36,321 nucleotides of DNA, from the NCBI GenBank assembly GCA_016929805.1, contig JAFGIB010000315.1, positions 1 to 36,321 on the forward strand, given 5' to 3'. The notes beneath the pieces were generated by a model that did no database searches, was not told where the DNA came from, and saw nothing but the letters and a program-made list of their open reading frames with translations. This stretch comes from Deltaproteobacteria bacterium. Its GTDB lineage: Bacteria; Myxococcota_A; Polyangia; Polyangiales; JAFGIB01. The translations under genes and the position numbers were made by a program. This document shows, one piece after another, positions 25,320 through 34,281 of the stretch (positions are counted from its first letter, which is position 1; the number at the start of each line of letters is the position of its first letter).

Positions 25320-28232
25320 TTAGAAATCGACCATTTGCGCGTAAAAGCACAAGTGGCGTCGCCTGACATTACTCGCTTCAACCGAGAAGGCGACGCTTGC
25401 TCGGCGCTTTCCGACCGGCCTGCCAACGGCGATATTAAACCAATACATTTCAGCGTCCCTCTCGGTTTCGGCCTGGTAGCGCGTTGTTCCGTCCACCATG
25501 ATCGAGAAGCTCACCGGACGCTGTAGCTTCAACAGCCTTCCCTCGTACTCAATACCGTAGTATCCAATCAGCGCGTCGCCTCGAGGAACGTCGGTATAGA
25601 TCACGCTCAACAGCGCATCGTCTACCGGTCTCGCACGAATACATCTAACCATCTTGTATTCTCGTATCGTGGCCGGATATGACGCGACGTAGCTGTCGAT
25701 GTCCCAATTGCCGCTTTGGCTGGGGCAAACGAACCGGTCTTTTTGTCGTTGGCAGCGACGATAGATATCTTGATATTCCAAGCCCACGTTCGCTCGATAT
25801 AGCTTTTCCAAGAAGTCAAAGCGCACGCGACGGATCGAAGGGATATCGTCGTTTTCGAGCACCATCGGCGGTTGCCAATATGCCAACGCGATGCCGAGCG
25901 CTAAAAGACCGAGGCCGAGAGCCGTCGATCCGATAAGCCGTATGAGATAAAAACCCGGATCGGACAACCTCTGCGCGAGAGTCGTCGCCGCTAAAATGGG
26001 CTTTCTTACCCAGAGCAGCCCTTGCTCTCGCCGATCCGAAAGAACCAACAAGCTCGCTATCAAAATACCGAGAAGCGACAGGGGAAAGCCCGCCTGTTCC
26101 ACGGTGTCTGGCTGAAACACGAAGCGATATCTCCCGGGGGCCAACTTTACCGTCATAAAGCCGGTCGCCGCGCGCTCTTGCTCTAAAACCGTCGTGGTTA
26201 TGGGTATCGATCGACCGTCTCGATAGGCATGCCAGCGGGGAAAATTGGATACGTTCAATCGCAATACCCCCGAAGAGCCTGGAGCCGCGCGAAAAACGAT
26301 CTCTTCATCGGCGAAGCGTTCGACACGTACCTTTCCCGAGCCTTCGAGGATTTCGTATGGCTCGGGACGCCAATAGATAAAACGGTAAAGATTGAGCTCG
26401 CCGTAGCTCTTAATCAGCTCAAAGCGTTCTTCATCCAGCACCTTTTTCGCGAGCGCGAAACGAAGATTAACCGCTTCAAGGACCTCGGTCTCCTTGGTTC
26501 TAACTTTATAGACATAATTCGAGCATGGGGTGAATCCGCGCTTATAAAGCGGCCTGTCTAATTCAGTCGCTAAGTCGAGTAAATCGTGTTCGTGTCCGGT
26601 AAAGATCCCGATGCGATAGAAGCCGTCCTTGGGCAAATTCTTCTTCATCCATCGGACCATTTGCATCCGCTCTTCGCGCAAGGGTCGCTCGGATTCGACC
26701 ATCAACTTCTTGTCCACATGACGAGTCCAAAAAGCCCACAAAGCGGGAACCGCGATGGGCACGAGCACCAGACCGAGAATCAAGGCCCAGCTTGTCGCAA
26801 CGAAAAAGGAATCAGCCCCATTTCTTCTGGCGTTTCTCTGAAACCCGGTTACCTCCGCCTCTGAGAGGCGACGCAGCGATCGCAAAACCGCGACCAAAAA
26901 GAGGGCCGACAGGGTAAACCAAAAGGGTTTCACCATGGTCGATATGCGGATGAATTGCACCCGGGAAAAGGCTTCAGAAAGATAGGGTAGATGAAACTCG
27001 TCGATGAAAGAGCTGCTGCATAAAAAGGGGATCAAGACCGCCGTGAACGCGGTGAATAGAGAGATAAAACGGCGGGTTCTTAGCAGTATGGCAATCGCCA
27101 AAACCCCGAACGCCAAGACGTAACCCAAGGTTCCGGGAAATGCGGTCAGTTTTAGCAATCCGGTTCCCATTTCATAGGTCGTATCCCACCAAACACCCAT
27201 GGTCGATGCGTATGACTTGGTCGCGAAGAACGGGAGCAGCCAGACCGCCGCGACCAGAAATGCAAGCAGAGAGGCCAGTAGCAGCCGAAAAACCGCCGCC
27301 GCGGTTCGCACCTCCTTGGCAAAGGCCGCTGCAACCGTCGCGCTGGTGACCACCAAGGGGATAAACAGCAAATGGATCGGGTGGGTGATGAGCGCGAGAC
27401 CCATCCAAAAACCGAAAACTCCGATATCGCTCAAACGCCGTCCTTCTGCCAAACCGGGAAGCCGACAAAAGGCGAGCAGCGCAAAAGCGAGTGATAGGCT
27501 TTGAGGCCAGACACCATAGTTAATGGTGTATTCCCAACCGCCGAAGCGGAATTCGGAGATATCCGTCAGGGCAAGAATACCGCTTATCAGACCGACGTGC
27601 GGACCCGCGACGACACGGCCGAAACGATATCCCGCGTAACCCGATAAAAGGTGAAACAGCCAGAAAGCGACGCCGTAGGCTTGGCTAAAGCTCAGCATCC
27701 CCAACGCGAGGTAATAAACGGCATTAACCCATAGGTCGGTACCGATGGGATAGAGATATCCCGCGGGGTAGCCGGCGAACCACGAGTGACTCCAGCCGAA
27801 AAGCCTTCCCCTCGGCAGAAGGTATTCGTGCATCTGCCAAGCCTTGACGTAGTGCACCGTGTGGTCGTGACTGACCGGGCGGTCGCCGCTTATGACGTCA
27901 GCCATCATTACCGAGGCGATGACGAAGAGAATCGACAGATAGATGGTTTGCAGTATCAGGTCGGCGGGTTTGAGCCTCATCGAGCCTATTTGAATGGGAT
28001 TTTTCAGGCGCTCGACGAAAACGAGGAGCGGATTGCGATAGATTTGCCAAAAAAGCGAGATCGCGGCGACGAGCAATCCCCCGCCAAACCACCACGAAGG
28101 GGTTGACCGAAGCGTTAACGTTACGCCTCCTCCGGCCAGGATTAGGGCAAAAACCGTCGGCACGTTTGCCTGTATCCAGAACACCAAGCTTCCGATTGCG
28201 ACTGAGAGGTACTTATGGGCACGAGTTAGCAT
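25320..28232 (-). CDS. Large GT-C-like membrane protein (6-PTPS-related membrane family)
   Basis: A 970-aa polytopic inner-membrane protein with roughly a dozen hydrophobic segments over residues 10-500, one or two more around 700-780, and a soluble beta-rich region between and after. The first large loop holds S121-H-D-H-T-V-H127 and then an FAGYPAGYLYP stretch. An acidic residue flanked by His in the first loop and a GYP motif recall the membrane family named 6-pyruvoyl-tetrahydropterin synthase-related and GT-C glycosyltransferases, which use polyprenyl-linked sugars. The C-terminal part resembles the soluble domains appended to such enzymes. The likely role is glycan transfer in the periplasm; donor and acceptor are unknown. 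It is divergent from a second GT-C-like protein gene, across 484 bp. Confidence 0.75.
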   Translation of the reverse strand: MLTRAHKYLSVAIGSLVFWIQANVPTVFALILAGGGVTLTLRSTPSWWFGGGLLVAAISLFWQIYRNPLLVFVERLKNPIQIGSMRLKPADLILQTIYLSILFVIASVMMADVISGDRPVSHDHTVHYVKAWQMHEYLLPRGRLFGWSHSWFAGYPAGYLYPIGTDLWVNAVYYLALGMLSFSQAYGVAFWLFHLLSGYAGYRFGRVVAGPHVGLISGILALTDISEFRFGGWEYTINYGVWPQSLSLAFALLAFCRLPGLAEGRRLSDIGVFGFWMGLALITHPIHLLFIPLVVTSATVAAAFAKEVRTAAAVFRLLLASLLAFLVAAVWLLPFFATKSYASTMGVWWDTTYEMGTGLLKLTAFPGTLGYVLAFGVLAIAILLRTRRFISLFTAFTAVLIPFLCSSSFIDEFHLPYLSEAFSRVQFIRISTMVKPFWFTLSALFLVAVLRSLRRLSEAEVTGFQRNARRNGADSFFVATSWALILGLVLVPIAVPALWAFWTRHVDKKLMVESERPLREERMQMVRWMKKNLPKDGFYRIGIFTGHEHDLLDLATELDRPLYKRGFTPCSNYVYKVRTKETEVLEAVNLRFALAKKVLDEERFELIKSYGELNLYRFIYWRPEPYEILEGSGKVRVERFADEEIVFRAAPGSSGVLRLNVSNFPRWHAYRDGRSIPITTTVLEQERAATGFMTVKLAPGRYRFVFQPDTVEQAGFPLSLLGILIASLLVLSDRREQGLLWVRKPILAATTLAQRLSDPGFYLIRLIGSTALGLGLLALGIALAYWQPPMVLENDDIPSIRRVRFDFLEKLYRANVGLEYQDIYRRCQRQKDRFVCPSQSGNWDIDSYVASYPATIREYKMVRCIRARPVDDALLSVIYTDVPRGDALIGYYGIEYEGRLLKLQRPVSFSIMVDGTTRYQAETERDAEMYWFNIAVGRPVGKRRASVAFSVEASNVRRRHLCFYAQMVDF

Positions 28233-28716
28233 GTTTCACCAAAGACCGCCGGAAGTACCGAACGCGACGCGGATATTACCTCAGATTGGAGCTGGTTGGT
28301 GCAGACCGAGGTCGTATCTGCGAAACAAATATGAGCAACAGCATCTCTCTCGAAAAACCGCGTTTGATAAACAGATAAACACCTTGGCACACTTTGGCAC
28401 ACTTTGTTGCGAAAACAGTATCGAGGTTTCGCATCCAGCTAACGAACTTGGTCACTCGGAATTTCAAAAGTTCATCGTGTATAAAACTACCAATAAAATC
28501 AAGCGGTTATGTTGTTCTAGGGGCTGAGCGATAGCATACTTGGTTTCTAGATAATAGATGATATTTAACGTTTCTTGACGGCTTGCAACGGGTACGTAAG
28601 TTGCAGCAACACTAAGAATCGACTTGCACGACAATAAAAGATAAAAAAGAGATTAGATTTCGCGCCATTTCCGTACTATTTCGGAACGTGAATTCGAATC
28701 TTCTCGAGTTTGCCTT
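28233..28716. other. Divergent intergenic region between two membrane-protein genes
   Basis: A 484-bp AT-rich gap, expected to hold promoters for both neighbours, though none is near consensus. It contains a 10-bp tandem repeat (28386-28405) and an imperfect palindrome CTTGCAAC...GTTGCAG near 28582-28606 that could be an operator. No gene was found. Confidence 0.4.
28386..28405 (+). repeat. Short tandem repeat, 2 x GGCACACTTT
   Basis: Two perfect adjacent copies of a 10-bp unit in the divergent promoter region, extending to TTGGCACAC on the left. One helical turn per copy fits a regulator-binding site, but this is speculation. Confidence 0.5.
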
Positions 28717-31188
28717 TTGGCTGCGAGCTCTTCTATCGGTGTAAAAGTGCTGAATACATTATTTCGTACGGGACGACCTTATTGCGGAAAGATCAGCGAC
28801 AGGTTCTTGCTTTCACGTTTAATTACCTGGCTCGTTGTTTTATCGGGTTTGTTTTTGGGCGCTGCGAGCCTTCAGGCTCAAGCAACCGATGACCAAGCGA
28901 AACAGAGCGCCACGCCCCAAGATCCCGGTGTTTCGGGAAGCTCCGCCAGCACGGAGACGAAAGCGCGACCGGTTTGTACCACCGACAACCTCGTATCCGG
29001 CGCTCAGCTTTTCGCCATCGCGACATCGGGAGAAAAGCGAGTGGTGCAAGACGGCCGGCTCGCGCAGGAAGGCACCGTCTGGGACTCGTCGGGCTTCGCC
29101 CTGGTGCTCAAGGATGAGCAATCCAACGTTATCGTCGATATCGGTAAACCGTCCGATCTAAAAGCGTTAGTCCTTCAGGCCGATAATAACGATGCGTATT
29201 TGCTCGAAAGCTCGCTTGACGGCGTGGCCTATCAACCGATTTGGACCGCTCCGGCTACCTTGGAGGGACAAGGTTTAAGGACGCGGTATATCACCTTAGC
29301 CGCCGCCCGGACGGCTCGCTATTTACGCGTCACGGGTAGGGGGGGCGACAACTACTATTCGATATCGGAGCTGCGCGCGTACTGCCGCGTTCCCAAGGCT
29401 TGGCCGCCTCGACTGATTCTACCGCCGAAAAAGCACGGATGGGACGCGATCGATAACGACGTGATGGTCGCCATCAAGGGGTGGCTGGCGGTCCTCGGTT
29501 CTTTGATCTTATTAGGAGGCTTCATCTATCGGTACGCAGCGGAGGGCTGGCGAAGGGCGAAACGATTTTCAGCGATCCAGCGTTTTGACGACGCCTTAAC
29601 GGCGTTGAAAGACAAGTGGGCGTTTTTTCGCTGGATCACGCGACTAAAAACGTTGCGGCGGATGCGAGACATCTCTTTGGCCGCCGTAGGATTTATTGCA
29701 TTTATCAGTTGGTGGAATATCGGTCACTTTCATTTCGACCACTATATTCATATCTGGGAGCACTATCATTACTATATCGGAGCGAAGTACGGCCCGGAGC
29801 TTCGCTACTCGCGACTCTACGAGTGCACGGCCGCGGCCGACTTGGAAGACGGGCTGTACAAAAGGGTTAAAGAGCGCAAAATGCGCGATTTAGTCACCAA
29901 CGAGTTGGGGACGACCGACGCGATCATCAAAGACCCCTCTCGTTGTAAACGGCATTTTAGCGCCGCGCGTTGGGAGGAGTTTAAGCGAGATATCCGCTGG
30001 TTTCGCGCCCGCTTTTCCGTCGATCGCTGGAACCAGTCCCAGAATGACCACGGCTACAACGGTACGCCGGTCTGGGCGATATTGGCTCGGACGCTAACCG
30101 ATATATCGGATATCACCTGGAGCACAACCATCAAGTTGGAGATGTTCAACTACCAGAAGGTGGTGGATAAAATATTGGCCCTGGGCATCATCGACTCGGT
30201 GCTGCTCATTATCATGTGGGCCGTGGTCTGGTGGGCCTTTGGATGGCGCGCGACCTGTGTGGCCTTGCTCTATTGGGGCTGCAACTTTCCGGCCCGCTAC
30301 TACTGGAACGGCGGTTCGTTTCTCCGCTACGACTGGCTGGTATGGATGATCATCGGAATCTGTTTGCTCAAAAAAGAAAAGATGGCGAGCGGCGGATTCG
30401 CGCTGACCTACGCCACCTTGCTGCGCGTTTTCCCGGGAATGGTGGTCGTCGCGTTAATCGCGAAAGCCTTGTACCAGATGGTGCAAGCGAGACGATTTTT
30501 CATCTCCAAGCCGCAACTTCGTTTCGCCGTGGGGTGTATCCTGGCGCTTTTGATCTTCATACCCCTTTCGAGCTGGACGATGAACGGTCTGGACGCTTGG
30601 GTGGAGTTCGCCGAGAACAGCAGCAAGCATTTAAGCACTCCGCTGACCAATAACATGGGGTTGAAAACCGTGCTCGGCTACGATTTCGCCACCCGCGCCA
30701 TCCGCATGCGCGACGATAAGTTGGAAGATCCGTTCGGCCGATGGAAAGACGCCCGACGGTACTATTATTCGGCGCGAAAGCCGCTCTATATCGCCTTGAT
30801 AGTCCTGTTTTTAGTCATGCTCGGCAAAGCGGGCGCAAAAGGCGAAGATTGGGAGGCGGCGGCCTTGGGCGCGGGTATGATCGCCGTTGCCGCGGAGCTA
30901 ACCTGCTACTACTATGGTTTTCTATTAACCTATGGATTTTTTTGGGATAAACGAAGGTTTCCCGCTATCGCGGTCGTTATCCTGGCCGCTGTTACCTGTC
31001 TTTTTCCCGAGATCTGGGGGTGGAACGACGATCACTTCGCGGCCATGAGCCTCGCCACGGTAATTACCGTATACACGGTTACGGCCCAGATAGCCTTTGA
31101 GGGACAGAATTGGCGTTTGGTCTTTTCGAGATTGCGCAATCACCCGATCTTGAGGCGCTTTTCAAGCGCAAACTCCGGGAATAACTAG
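28717..31188 (+). CDS. Discoidin-like domain fused to a GT-C-like polytopic membrane protein
   Basis: An 823-aa protein. A signal or anchor lies at about 28-56 (LLSRLITWLVVLSG...AQA). A polar linker follows, then a beta-rich domain at about 87-223 bounded by C87 and C223 that resembles F5/8 type C (discoidin) carbohydrate-binding folds, with TARYLRVTGRG and YYSISELRAY as typical strands. A membrane segment at about 255-272 follows, then a polytopic region from about 318 to the end with a His-rich first loop (337-351, six His) and LRVFPGM, as in GT87-like GT-C enzymes. I infer a membrane glycosyltransferase with a periplasmic sugar-binding domain. The start is uncertain: no ATG is available. 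The TTG at 28717 gives the full frame, while a TTG near 28791 after ACAGG would start right at the signal sequence. It heads the plus-strand run. Confidence 0.7.
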   Translation: MAASSSIGVKVLNTLFRTGRPYCGKISDRFLLSRLITWLVVLSGLFLGAASLQAQATDDQAKQSATPQDPGVSGSSASTETKARPVCTTDNLVSGAQLFAIATSGEKRVVQDGRLAQEGTVWDSSGFALVLKDEQSNVIVDIGKPSDLKALVLQADNNDAYLLESSLDGVAYQPIWTAPATLEGQGLRTRYITLAAARTARYLRVTGRGGDNYYSISELRAYCRVPKAWPPRLILPPKKHGWDAIDNDVMVAIKGWLAVLGSLILLGGFIYRYAAEGWRRAKRFSAIQRFDDALTALKDKWAFFRWITRLKTLRRMRDISLAAVGFIAFISWWNIGHFHFDHYIHIWEHYHYYIGAKYGPELRYSRLYECTAAADLEDGLYKRVKERKMRDLVTNELGTTDAIIKDPSRCKRHFSAARWEEFKRDIRWFRARFSVDRWNQSQNDHGYNGTPVWAILARTLTDISDITWSTTIKLEMFNYQKVVDKILALGIIDSVLLIIMWAVVWWAFGWRATCVALLYWGCNFPARYYWNGGSFLRYDWLVWMIIGICLLKKEKMASGGFALTYATLLRVFPGMVVVALIAKALYQMVQARRFFISKPQLRFAVGCILALLIFIPLSSWTMNGLDAWVEFAENSSKHLSTPLTNNMGLKTVLGYDFATRAIRMRDDKLEDPFGRWKDARRYYYSARKPLYIALIVLFLVMLGKAGAKGEDWEAAALGAGMIAVAAELTCYYYGFLLTYGFFWDKRRFPAIAVVILAAVTCLFPEIWGWNDDHFAAMSLATVITVYTVTAQIAFEGQNWRLVFSRLRNHPILRRFSSANSGNN

Positions 31189-31284
31189 ATAACATCGCTC
31201 TCGATCGGCACACGACCCGTCAACCACCGCCGTCTCGCTTCTAGCCATTTCAAGAAGACCTCTGCATCGTAACCGCTCGCTTCT

Positions 31285-32706
31285 ATGCTTTTCAATTCGC
31301 TCGATTATCTGCTCTTTCTGCTCTTAGTCGTAGGCGTCTATTGGGCTTTACTTCGTTATCGCGCGCTGCGGTTTGCGATTATCTTTTTGGCCTCCTGCGT
31401 TTTTTACATGGCATGGAACCCGGCCTACATCATCTTAATCTTCTTCTCAATCTGCGTCGATTACATCGCGGGCCGAGCCATCTTTACAGCCGGTAGCCCG
31501 CGGGTGAAAAAAAACTGGCTGATAGCGAGCGTCGCATGCAACCTGGGCCTATTAGGCACTTTTAAGTATTTCAACTTCTTCTGTTCGGCCACCAACGACA
31601 TCTTCTCGCTCTTCGGTTTTGACATTCCCGTGCCCTATCTCGACGTGCTTCTTCCCGTCGGTATCTCGTTCTACACCTTTCAAAGCTTGAGTTATACCAT
31701 CGATATCTACCGAGGCCGGCTCGAGCCGACGCGCAATTTCGTAAAATTCTCGATATTCATTACCTTCTTTCCCCAACTGGTCGCGGGGCCGATCGTGCGC
31801 GCGGTGCAGTTTTTGCCTCAGCTAACCGGCCCGCCCCGGCTGAATAAAGAAAAAGTCGGAGAGGGTCTGTTTCTCATCGCGACCGGTCTATTTAAAAAAG
31901 TGGCGATCGCGGATTTTCTCGCCGTGAACCTCGTCGATCGGGTGTTTGACGACCCGACGGGATATTCGTCGCTCGAGGTGCTGATCGCGCTTTACTGCTA
32001 TACGATGCAAATGTATTGCGATTTTTCCGGTTATACCGACGTGGCGCGCGGTTCGGCCATGTTCTTCGGGTTGGAGCTTCCGGAAAATTTCAATCGGCCC
32101 TACCAGTCGACCAACCCGGCCGAGTTTTGGCGACGCTGGCACATCACGCTCTCATCGTGGCTGAGAGATTACCTTTACTATCCGCTCGGCGGTTCGCGCG
32201 TTAAGCCGGCGCGCGCTTATTGGAACCTGTGGTTCACAGTATTTATCGTGGGGTTGTGGCACGGCGCTTCTTGGAACTTCGTTCTCTACGGCATCCTTCA
32301 CGCGAGCGCCATGGCGGCTCACCGCTATTTCTATCGGCGTGCGGGCAGAACGCGCGAGACCGTCGATCCGACCGCGCTTCGGATATCAAAGACCGCGGCG
32401 ATGTTCCATTTCACCGTGCTTTCGCGCATCCTGTTCCGTTCAACCGACCTGCCGAATGCCGTGGACGTGGGCGGACAGCTTCTCTCCGGTAGCGCTTTTC
32501 TCTTTCACATCGCGCCGAGCATTTGGACCGTGCTGATCCTTTCCTACGTCTCGCATTATCTTCCGCGCTCTTGGTATGAGCAAAGCAAACGCTTGTTTGT
32601 GCGCTCGCCGGCGCCGCTACAAGGCATCGCGCTTTCGGGTTTGGCGATCCTCTTGGCTGCGGTAGCTTCTCGCCAGGTTGTGCCCTATATTTACTTCCAA
32701 TTCTGA
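31285..32706 (+). CDS. MBOAT family O-acyltransferase (AlgI/DltB-like)
   Basis: A 473-aa polytopic membrane protein of the MBOAT family, which moves acyl groups, usually acetyl, across the inner membrane to a periplasmic acceptor. Landmarks are the FVKFSIFITFFPQLVAGPI block (about 152-170), H286 in RRWHITLSSWLRDY, and the catalytic H326 in GLWHGASWNF, as in AlgI and PatA. Its length matches AlgI. The TGA stop shares its last base with the ATG of the SGNH gene, so the two are coupled. An MBOAT plus a periplasmic SGNH-type protein is the standard two-part O-acetylation module of alginate, peptidoglycan and exopolysaccharides. The neighbouring GT-C-like protein suggests the acceptor is an envelope glycan, which is inference. 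Confidence 0.92.
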   Translation: MLFNSLDYLLFLLLVVGVYWALLRYRALRFAIIFLASCVFYMAWNPAYIILIFFSICVDYIAGRAIFTAGSPRVKKNWLIASVACNLGLLGTFKYFNFFCSATNDIFSLFGFDIPVPYLDVLLPVGISFYTFQSLSYTIDIYRGRLEPTRNFVKFSIFITFFPQLVAGPIVRAVQFLPQLTGPPRLNKEKVGEGLFLIATGLFKKVAIADFLAVNLVDRVFDDPTGYSSLEVLIALYCYTMQMYCDFSGYTDVARGSAMFFGLELPENFNRPYQSTNPAEFWRRWHITLSSWLRDYLYYPLGGSRVKPARAYWNLWFTVFIVGLWHGASWNFVLYGILHASAMAAHRYFYRRAGRTRETVDPTALRISKTAAMFHFTVLSRILFRSTDLPNAVDVGGQLLSGSAFLFHIAPSIWTVLILSYVSHYLPRSWYEQSKRLFVRSPAPLQGIALSGLAILLAAVASRQVVPYIYFQF

Positions 32707-34268
32707 TGCTCAAGCGTTTGATTCAAAAGGATTCGATCGAATTCGATGCGTCGACGGCGGCGGCGTTGCGCAAGCTCGCGTTCATCCTATTGACTCTCGT
32801 TTTATTTATCACGACGACCTACGCTCTTCCGATCCTGACGCGATTTCGGCCCTGGGTTCCGGGGGAGGCTGTTCCGCTCGCCCGGCTTTTTCAGCCTTAC
32901 GACTCCTCTTTGCTTCCCGCTTTCGCCGAGGCCGCGGCGCTCGCCGCGCCCGATCAGGACGCGAACAGGCGGAAAAGTCGAGAGCGCGAATCGAAGGTCA
33001 AAGACAAAGCGGGCAGCCCGGCTGCTCGAACGCGTATCGCGCCCGAGGAGATCGAAGGGTTGACGCAACAAATTGAGGACCCCGAAGGCCGGGCGTTGGC
33101 TCCCTTCTATCAGGCTCTTTTGCGCACCGCTGAAAGGCGCTCGAAGGCGATCACGCGCGTCGCCCATTTCGGCGACTCCGCGGTCGCGGCCGATAGCATA
33201 ACGGTTACCGTGAGGCGGCGAATGCAGAAGCGGTTCGGCGACGCGGGCCATGGTTTCATCCTGATCGCGCGCGGACAGATGCATTACTACCACATGGATA
33301 TCCGTCACCGCGCGAGCGACGACTGGCAGCTATACCCGATCGTGCTTTTATCACTCGGAACCGATTGGTACGGATACGGGGGAGTCCAGTTTCGCAGCGC
33401 GCCGGGCTCGTGGGCTCGATTCGCAACCAGCGATCGAGGCGAGGTCGGCGGCCGCGCATCGCGCTTCGAAATTTTTTATCAGATCTATCCGGGCGGCGGC
33501 AAATTGATCGCGAAGTTGGACGAGCAGCCGCCGGTCGCGATCGATACCCGCGGTCCTCAAAAACAAGACGCGTGGTTCACGCTGGAAACCAGCGATGGCC
33601 CGCACAAGCTTTCGCTCCGTACCGACGGCCGCGCTCCGGTGCGGTTATACGGCGTTGCGCTGGAGCGAGAAACGCCGGGCGTGGTCTACGATTCGTTGGG
33701 AATGGTCGGCGGCCGCGCGGAACGTCTCTTGGCTTTCGAGCGCGAGCACATTCAGGGTCAACTCGACCATCGAGATCCGGATCTGCTCATCCTCGCGTTC
33801 GGCGGCAACGAGGCGGACAACCGCTGGCTGGATATCGCGCGCTACGAGCGTAACCTGAGAAAGGTGGTGAAACACCTCGTCGTTCAAGGAAACAGGCCGG
33901 CTTGCCTGCTCTTTGCTCCGCTCGATCAAGCGGAACGAGACGAGCGCGGCGAGATCCGTACGATTGCGAAGTTGCCCGAGATCGTCGAGACGCAGAGACG
34001 CGTAGCTCGTGCGCAAGGGTGCGCCTTTTTCGACACCTATCAGGCGATGGGGGGAAAAGACGCGATGAAACGCTGGTACCGACAAAGGCCCCGGCTGGCG
34101 ACCTCGGATTTTAGGCACGCCACCGCCGCAGGGTATGAGCGGATCGGCGATATGTTTTATAAAGCGATACTCAAGGGGTTTGCGGACCACTTGAGCAAGG
34201 GCAAGGCGGCCGGCGGATCAAAGCAGCCCAAAACCAGCGATCTTCCGAACCCGAAAGGATCGAACTAA
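32706..34268 (+). CDS. SGNH/GDSL-hydrolase-like acetyltransferase partner of the MBOAT protein
   Basis: A 520-aa protein with one N-terminal membrane anchor (about 23-45), a Lys/Arg/Glu-rich linker (85-110), and a periplasmic SGNH domain. Block I is HFGDSAV with the nucleophile S158. Block II Gly is near G335, block III is GGNEAD with N368, and block V is DFRH with D468 and H471, so the full Ser-Asp-His set is present. A beta-rich insertion of about 120 residues (210-320) sits between blocks I and II and may bind the glycan. It is coupled by a one-base overlap to the MBOAT gene, as with AlgI/AlgJ and PatA/PatB pairs. It probably receives acetyl groups from the MBOAT protein and places them on a polysaccharide, though deacetylation is also possible. 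Confidence 0.87.
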   Translation: MLKRLIQKDSIEFDASTAAALRKLAFILLTLVLFITTTYALPILTRFRPWVPGEAVPLARLFQPYDSSLLPAFAEAAALAAPDQDANRRKSRERESKVKDKAGSPAARTRIAPEEIEGLTQQIEDPEGRALAPFYQALLRTAERRSKAITRVAHFGDSAVAADSITVTVRRRMQKRFGDAGHGFILIARGQMHYYHMDIRHRASDDWQLYPIVLLSLGTDWYGYGGVQFRSAPGSWARFATSDRGEVGGRASRFEIFYQIYPGGGKLIAKLDEQPPVAIDTRGPQKQDAWFTLETSDGPHKLSLRTDGRAPVRLYGVALERETPGVVYDSLGMVGGRAERLLAFEREHIQGQLDHRDPDLLILAFGGNEADNRWLDIARYERNLRKVVKHLVVQGNRPACLLFAPLDQAERDERGEIRTIAKLPEIVETQRRVARAQGCAFFDTYQAMGGKDAMKRWYRQRPRLATSDFRHATAAGYERIGDMFYKAILKGFADHLSKGKAAGGSKQPKTSDLPNPKGSN

Positions 34269-34281
34269 GAGAGCTACGTCG

